From NCBI GenBank assembly GCA_030704615.1, contig CM060733.1, positions 23,684,001 to 23,748,000 of the forward strand: DNA of 64,000 bases, written 5' to 3'. The notes under the pieces were generated by a model. The model was not told the DNA's origin. It worked only from the letters and a program-made list of their open reading frames with translations, and did no database searches. Shown here in pieces: positions 56,458-64,000 of the stretch (the first letter of the stretch is position 1; each line of letters opens with the position of its first letter). The DNA comes from Takakia lepidozioides. Taxonomy: Eukaryota > Streptophyta > Takakiopsida > Takakiales > Takakiaceae. The position numbers were made by a program, and so were the translations under genes.

Positions 56458-59400
56458 ATGGCGACCTCTGTGGCTCTTCGACAACCTGTGCAACAGGCCG
56501 CCATGCACGTGCTCCCCGGCCACGGTAATAGCGGGTGTGTTCAAGTGGCTTCCCCGATTGTTGAGTTTCTCTTCTTTCATAAAGCAATTCGTGCGGAGCT
56601 TGAGCGCCTGCACCAGGATGCACTGGCGGTGGAGAAGGGAAGTGAGCGGGAGATTAGCGCTCTGCTCGACCGCTACTTGTTTTTGCGCACGGTTTACAAG
56701 CACCACAGCAGCGCAGAGGATGAGGTAATATCTCCCTTCCTACAATTATTCCGTAAATCGGTCTTTACGCATGAACAAACGAAGAATCGCCAGTATCAAC
56801 CAATGCAAGTGGTGAGCTTAATGGTTTCTTGTAATAATTCCAACAATGTTGTTTGTTTGGTCGTCTTTCTCAATATGTTGAGTTGGGGCAGGGACCAAAA
56901 ATTGAAAATTTGTGGCTTGCACTGTAGTCATCCTCTTTTTTGTGTAATTTAAGTGTAGCATAGGCTAGGGTCAACGGGTGCTTGTGAAATTTAGGAGCAC
57001 CAAGAGCTGTACGATTTAGGTTAGTACAGACGTCAACCTCGTGAATTCTTCAGGGGGTATATGTCTCATCGAGGATTGAAATCTAAGTCAAAGAAGGAGA
57101 GACCAGTTCCAGGCAAGCCAATGTAGAAGCCTAGCCCTTAATGATTCTAACCAAAGATGAATCCCTCAAGACCCATGGCAAGTCAATTGGAGGGGGACGT
57201 AGCCTAGCATGCAATTTCATCGTCAATATGGTATCAGTCATGTTCTCCTATCTTCGCCTCCTCCTGTATAATCACAGGACACGGTAACCTGGACAATAAA
57301 ATAATCTCCCACAAGTTTTCCTCCCTACCCCATTGTTCCACAATTTCAGTTTCACTAGAATCAATGTCTCATTAGTGACTTAGAATTGCTGCAGCACTTC
57401 AGTCTTTCCTTTTCTTAGTAATGGCTCTGTTGCAGCCTGTGAAAGCAAAGCATTGTTTCTGGCAGTAAACAGTTGTAGCTTTAGCTCTTGAGAGAGATCA
57501 CATAGACAGTTTTGAGGTGTGAGTATAGGGGAATTTCCCCCTAATGTTGTTTATGCCACTGCTGTTCATCCATGTCTCATTGTTAATAACATAAAAGTCT
57601 TTTTGGACCATCAGAACCTCAAGGCAGACTTTCAACTCATTAGTACTGACCGGATGTCACGTTGGCAGGTAATCTTCCCTGCTCTTGATGTGCGTGTCAA
57701 GAATGTGGCACATGCCTACTCCTTGGAGCACAAGGTGGAGAGCGACTTGTTTGACCAGATGTCAGAGCTTTTGCACACTGCCCTGCGCGATAAAGGAAAT
57801 GTCTCATCAAGTGTGCGACGGGAGCTTGTCTGCTGCACTCAAGCATTACAGACTACTCTTTGCCAGCACTTGTCAAAAGAGGAGGAACAGGTTTTTAATC
57901 TATCATCTATCCCATTCTTCTTCCCAAACAATCTGGGCAGTGGTCTTTGGGCTCAGAAAAAGTGCAAGCACTTCATAGGAGCGCATCTTTATGTTTTCCT
58001 TCTATCTCACTTGTATCATCCTCTCTGTCATGTCCTCCACCTGTCTCTGTGGAGAAATTGCCGAGTTTTTAGTATACTCAGTATGTAAGCTTCCGTGGTA
58101 CAACACAGCGTGACCCCCTTGTTTAAGGACAGCGACAGAACTTACCTGGCTATTTGGTGTGTGCTGGCTGCAATGAGTCCCAGTCCTACATGTTCTGCTC
58201 CGTCTGCGCTCATAGCCTCTTTGTCTACAACTGTTGTTAGTGTACAGAAAACTATACTAAAGTTGTGTTCCTAGCCTTGTCCCTGTTTGACACAGCTGTT
58301 GGCAAATCCCTGGTCCATCCTTCTCAGATAAAGCTGGATTTCTTGTACATCTGCAGGTTTTTCCCCTGCTGATGCAGCACTTCAGCTTTGAAGAACAAGC
58401 TGCATTGGTTTGGCAGTTTATGTGCAGTATCCCTGTGAACCTCATGGAGAAGTTTCTGCCATGGCTTGCCTCCTCCCTCTCTCATGAGGAGCGCGAAGAG
58501 ATGGTGATATGCATGCGTAAAATCGTTCCCAGAGAGGAGCTCCTCCAGCAGGTGCACTCTGCAGTAAATTATGCTCCCATTTTTAACGTTGATGTGGGCC
58601 CTCAGTAACAGAGAGAGAGAAAGTAGAAGATTTTGGCTTCCTGAAGTTCTGGTGGAGCAAAGCTCTGATGTTTAGGGCTTCATTGAAATTTCCTAATTTC
58701 CCCTTTGAGCTTCTCAGTATTGGTCTCATGTAAGTAGGTAGGATGCTTCCATGTAAAAAACTCCCTATGTAATACTTTTGAGCTGGCTCTGGAAGACATG
58801 TAAGTACACCTTCAGTTATATTATGTTGCTATTAGGAATTATCAACATTCTGTAAATTTTACCCTTTATGTAAGGCAGTAAATGTTGGCAGTAGCTAAAA
58901 CAGCAGCAATCATCTGATCATTTGCGTCAGGGAAACTCTGTAGATTTGTCCACTGTATGGGACTAGAGTAATGACTCTCTGTATGTTATATCTGGTGTGG
59001 AACAGGTGGTATTTGCGTGGCTCAAGGGAGGGAGCATAACCACAGAAGCCAAGGAGTACCTTCAAGTGGATGATAAATTGTTCGATTGGTCTGCAATGGA
59101 CACAATGGTAATAGGGGACTTAGCAAAGGTGTGGGTTGAAGGAGAAGATGCTGCTTGTTTTCTCAATGGGTCTAGGGCAGATGGCAGCCTTGATCAGTCT
59201 CGAGACATGCTGTTGGACAGGAAAAGGGGTCAGCTGGACACAGGCCAAGAAGGTGGGGGAGGCAAAGGTGTGTCTCGAAGGTTCCCTATCAATGAGCTGC
59301 TCTATTGGCACAATGCAATTCGCAAAGAATTGACAGAATTTGCAGAGGAAGCTCGCCGAATCCAGCTCTTGGGTGATATGTCAGCTCCAAACTTGTCACC

Positions 59401-62400
59401 ATTTGTCGAGCGGTTACAATTTCTGGCTGAAGTCTGCATATTCCACAGGTGTGCTAAGCCCATGTTTCTACTCGCGTACTTATTTTTCTTTACTCATCAC
59501 CAAACATGAGATAGTTACCTTAGCCCGCAACCAATTTCTTCAGCTTATCAGAGAGGTGGGGAAGTTATTCAAGAGATTATTTGAGGTTTGGCAATTTATC
59601 AAAATGAAATGTTCCTACCCTCAAGATCTCAAAATTTAACTATTGGGTCTGTAAACTGCAAGGTGACAAATATTTTACTCTTCATTCGGCCTGGCCCATG
59701 TTGTCTGCACGGGTTATTCAACATGCCATCAAGGGGGCCAAGCAGCCTGTTTGTTGAAAGCCCTAATCGAATATTTGTTTTCCACTCGCCTTTGAAAAGA
59801 CCCTTTGGGTTCTATGGCAAGCCAGGAGTGGTATTCCCCTTGTGGTTTCTAGTGTTTTCAGGGCCTTGACTAATTCCTATTCAAGGAGATAACTTGAAAG
59901 ACACTTCCTGGCAGAGAGTGATGAAGCACGTGTTGATGAATGTGACTGGTGGCAGTGCTGCTGAAGATAAGGTGGTGTTTCCTGCTGTTGATCGGAAAGT
60001 CAAAGAGCGGGTGTCATATGAAATGGATCATGCTGAGGAAGAACGCCAGTTTGATGATGTCCGTAGATTGCTTGAAGGAGTTCAGGCAGCTGTCAACAGC
60101 AGTTCCACAGCTGCCCAGTTGTATGGCGAGCTGTGCGTGCAGGCTGAGCTCATAGTAAAGACTATCCAGCAGCATCTTCTGGATGAGGAGATTCAAGTAT
60201 GTTGGCATCTTTACGTCACTTCATTTGCTGCAACTGCACAAGGCTATATTACATTGCAAAGACTTCAACAAGTGAAGCTAACTAGAGACTGCCTGTAGCA
60301 GCTGTTTTGGTGGCATCTTACTCCTGGCACCACCTTGCACCTCTGCATTGTAATGGCATAACATCAGCCCAATCAATGTGTGCTTTGTGCTCCTTGCAGG
60401 TGTTGCCGCTGGCACGGGAGCACTGTACCGTGGAAGAGCAGCGAGTTATTTTGTATCAGAGTCTGCGAGTTATGCCACTTAAGTTGCTTGAGCGAGTTCT
60501 TCCATGGCTAGTTGCGGTGCTCAGTGAAGATGAGGCCAAGGACATGCTTCGAAACATGCGTCTGGCTGGTCAGATGCCTGGCCTCTCTCTTTCTCTCTCT
60601 CTCATCCCCACAATCCATTCAGCTTTTGATCTCAAAGAAAGCATGCCAGCGTGCTCTAGAACAGCTAAATGGCTGTTCAGGGGGAATTTGGTAGACCATC
60701 CTTGAGCTCTTGGCGTGACGAGCTCAAGGTCAGATGGTGGGGTCAGTTGAATCGCATGCCAGATACCTTAGTATGATCAACTCTATTTCTTGGAAGCAAG
60801 ACCATCCTGTGAAACAGGTTAGGTCCTGGAAAAGTTAAGAGGAGATCAAGTACCTGCATACTAGGCATGAAGAACCGACCCTGTTAGATGAAGCTGACTT
60901 GGAGGCTGAAGTGTCTAAGGCCATGTTGGAAGCACCAAGAATGTCCAAACAAAACAAAGTTAGGCATGATTCTTCCCTGAACTTGTTTCCAGTCTGTGAC
61001 ATAGGTGAGGACCTTAAGGATGATCTGAACGGCCTACCGACCCTCGGCACTTGACTGAAATTTAAACTCAGGGTGGCATCTACCTTGAAAATAAACACAT
61101 ACAGAGAGAAAAGGGAGATTGTCAATGCCAGATGTTCAGGCGGCCTGAAGACAATATCCATTTTCTGGATACAATCTCCATCAGAGAGCGGCCCTCGTCA
61201 GGACCATCAAGAACATAGTCCCTGCACCTCTGTTCACCAACTTTCAAAATCTCATGGCTGAGCCTAAAGCCCTGGCATTGTTGGGGTCTAATTGCCGGGC
61301 AGCTCAGACCCAGCAGATTGATGCTTGTGTGAAGGGCTTTCTAGAGGAAATCTGGAAAGCCAGAACCAATTGTTATTCCAAGGTAAGTCCCACATTTGGA
61401 GCCCCCCTTAGGCTGTTCCCTATTAACCTGGGTGCAGGATCTATGACCATAAGGCTAGGGCGAACACCGTCCAAGTAGATTCTCATATCACGACCCCAGT
61501 TGATATTAGACAGGCTAAGCCCTTGGAGGGTATCTCATAGCCCAAGTTTCCAGGAAATGGTCAATGAAACTTTTGCCAGAGTGTTCCATTAAGTCAATTT
61601 AGCTGATACATGTGCAGGGTCCACTCGAACCACCCATGGATTTTATCCTCAACTTGTGGAACTGAAACGTAATCTTTGATACTTGGTACGAAAGAAAGTG
61701 ATTAAGGGATAACCAAGAGGGTGGACTTGAAAGCCACCATCCTTTAAATTGATCAATTTATAAGATGTTTTACGAAAGCTACAATTGGAGGAATGTTTTA
61801 TGTTTTCTGTTCAGTTTTCTCCGTCACTGCAAGCAACTAAGTATGTGTGCACCTTTGCAGCTCCTGTCACGGACAATGCCTTGGTTACCCTCTTCTCTGG
61901 ATGGGCATGTAAGGGCTACCCACAGAACATTTCCAAATCTGGGGATTATCGGTGTATCTCATCGACTGGAGTCAATGAATGCCCTATGATGAAAATGAAT
62001 TCTGCAATACCGTTGGAAACAGAGGGAGTGCTTGATCATGCAGAGGTCCCAGTTGGGAATGGGAAGGTGTGTTCAAATGAAGTGGGTGGTGCACATGGCC
62101 CAGAAGATCCTCTCGAGAGCCTCGATAGTAGACCCCTGAAGCGATTACGTGGGGAGACACTGGAGGTAGAACAAACAGACGTTGAGAAAGGGGGCAACTT
62201 AGCTGAAGGGAAACCCAGTAAGGTTTGTGGTGCAGGAGCAGCTTGTTGTGTTCCAGGGCTGGGTTGTGGGAGCATTGGTGCACGTGCATCAGGGCCTTCT
62301 TTACGTTCCTACTCACTTGGCACAGTGAGTCCGCTTGTTAGCAGCTCATTGGGTCCAGGTCTCTTTGGTTGGGGAAGTGCATTGGGCTCATTTTCTGGTC

Positions 62401-64000
62401 CGGGCCCTAAGCCCATTGATCATATTTTCCAGTTTCACAAAGCAATTCGGAAGGACCTTGAGTACCTGGATGTGGAATCAGCCCGATTGGCTGACTGTGA
62501 TGAAGAGTTTTTGCGGCAGTTTAGGGGGCGGTTCCAGTTTCTTTGGGGGCTTTATCGTGCCCACAGCAATGCAGAGGATGATATCGTATTTCCTGCGCTG
62601 GAAGCCAAAGAGGCACTTCACAATGTGAGCCATTCGTACACTATTGATCACAAGCAAGAGGAGAAGCTGTTCCGCGACATAGCACAGGTACCAAATGTCC
62701 CCAGTTTATGGGTCTCATACATATTGTATTTCTTCATATTGCAGCTTCATTGTTTTATGTGGGGTTTCTCCTATGTCATCACTCCTGCACGGATCACCAT
62801 CTCTGTACATTCTCCTTGTGTTCTTTCTGTACCCTTAATTTGGAATGTTTTGGATTATGATATCAGACAGTGGGGGCACAGAGTTGTGGCACCAGATTCA
62901 AGAGTGTTTCTTGTTACCAAATCTCTCTGACAATTGTTACGACAGAGTTGGGGTAAGCAGTGTCTTGAATCTGGTCTACACTAGCAATCTCATACTCAGA
63001 TGCTATCTGTGAAGGAACTGGCGGAGCTTTCACACCTACACAGCCACATGCATTGCCAAGGCCCATCAGTCTCTGTATCATGCTTGCCACCATCAGAAGC
63101 AGAGGGAAGGCTCCTAATTGCATGTGATGGTCACGGTGAAGGGGAAGTAACTCAGCAGCGAGCTCTGGCTGCAAAGCTGCAGAGAATGTGCAAGTCTGTA
63201 AGAGTTAGCCTTGACCAGCATGTCTCCAGGGAGGAGCTTGAGTTATGGCCATTGTTCGATGTCCACTTCACCATCGAGGAACAGGACCAAATAGTGGGGC
63301 GTATCATTGGGACCACAGGGGCTGAAGTGCTGCAGGTAGGTCAGAAGCTTCGCTTTGTCCCATGGTTTCGGCAGTCCTGGATAATACTCAAATATGATGA
63401 GAAATTTACCACCTTGTATCTTAGAAAGATTTGAACTTTTCAAGCTGTAGAGTGGGCCTGGCAAGATGCAACGTGCATTTGTTCAATGTGGGTTGAAATC
63501 AAACTGCCATTGGTGCTAACATCCTTGTTGAGTGCAAGTGTAGATGCAAAGAGCATTAGCAACTTTTGAGACTTGAACATTCCTATTACTCGGCATGTCG
63601 CATACTGTCACGTGGAGCAACGTCTAGTTTGAGACACTCTCATGGGCATGGGCACTTGACTATGAACCTGAAATCTTGCTGGGTGCCTTGCCCATACTAG
63701 GATACCATGTGGAGTGGCAGTAGTTATGTGCTATGAATGTAGTGTATGCATTGCTTTGCAGATTTACTACTCCTGTTTAGCAATGGGTCAATATGGTTAC
63801 GGCAATAGCCAGTGGTCCTTTTCTGCAGGCTATGCTGCCATGGGTGACAACTGCCCTTTCTGAGGAAGAACAAAACACGATGATGGATACATGGCGACAG
63901 GCTACCCGCAACACCATGTTTGATAAGTGGCTGAGCGCTTGGTGGAAAGACACCCCAGGGTCCGCTCCCCATTCGCCCCCAACAGCTGATCCTGCAATTC
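56458..64000 (+). CDS. BTS: BRUTUS-like hemerythrin E3 ubiquitin ligase (5' part)
   Basis: Nine exons: 56458-56724, 57669-57890, 58357-58551, 59006-59448, 59956-60196, 60400-60568, 61861-62687, 63000-63335 and 63829 to the window edge. All join at GT-AG sites in frame, giving about 957 residues. Three hemerythrin domains carry His/Glu iron-binding motifs. Domain 1 has [24 protein letters not shown] and QHLSKEEEQ. Domain 2 (from about residue 328) has [22 protein letters not shown] and QHLLDEE. Domain 3 (from about 702) has [22 protein letters not shown] and DQHVSREE. Exon 9 has the [14 protein letters not shown] helix. In the known family, CHY zinc-finger, RING and rubredoxin-like domains follow; they lie beyond the window. 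The protein senses iron and ubiquitinates bHLH regulators of iron uptake in the nucleus. No lesions are visible. Confidence 0.93.
60569..61860 (+). other. Intron 6 of the BRUTUS-like gene with coding-like remnant
   Basis: This 1.3-kb intron is the longest of the visible coding introns. It contains open stretches at 60,840-61,050 ([20 protein letters not shown]) and 61,254-61,478 ([20 protein letters not shown], then [10 protein letters not shown]). The LGxGSM string is shared with a repeat at about 35,960. A decayed mobile-element insertion is likely. Confidence 0.4.

Noticed and set aside
1-64000. CRISPR arrays, bacterial operons, rRNA genes, viral integrations
   Set aside because: No regularly spaced identical repeats, no operon-like gene packing, no rRNA motifs, and no pararetrovirus-type movement or coat proteins were seen; RT-bearing elements are Ty3, Ty1 or LINE type.

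Overview
This is nuclear DNA of a land plant. It has spliced genes with short GT-AG introns and plant-type families: a BRUTUS hemerythrin E3 ligase, a TraB-domain protein, a bHLH factor with an ACT-like C-terminus, and a hevein-GH18 chitinase. It also carries many decayed retrotransposons. The repeat load and the gene types suggest a seed-free plant (fern, lycophyte or bryophyte). That placement is a guess from general character, not from a marker.

Layout. 1-540 holds an unrecognised coding-like fragment. About 544-7,200 is a strongly strand-biased unknown repeat read on the minus strand. 7,450-11,490 is a non-LTR (LINE) element with a zinc-knuckle ORF1 and an endonuclease, cut off before its reverse transcriptase. 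11,491-18,293 (copy A) and 24,100-28,185 (copy B) are two copies of one Ty3/gypsy retrotransposon. Its pol region carries a complete-looking C5-cytosine DNA methyltransferase (DNMT3-like motif order) between the protease and the reverse transcriptase. This is the most notable system in the window. Between A and B lie an apparently intact secreted hevein-GH18 chitinase (21,633-22,709) and a Ty1/copia RNase H relic.

The middle (29.6-43.9 kb) holds a three-exon bHLH-ACT gene on the minus strand, a catalase pseudogene broken by two LINE insertions, several LINE 3' tails, a small secreted S1/SPH-like protein with an apparent frameshift, a fold-back repeat and two MITE-like elements.

The right part (47-64 kb) is the best-preserved genic segment. 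A basic, Ser/His/Arg-rich nuclear-type protein (minus) and an eight-exon TraB-domain gene (plus) start head to head, 148 bp apart. A BRUTUS-type iron-sensing E3 ligase begins at 56,458 and runs off the window after its third hemerythrin domain.

The host genes look functionally independent. The retroelement copies are individually broken but retain matching, complementary sequence. That makes their ancestral layout (gag - protease - methyltransferase - RT) readable by comparison.
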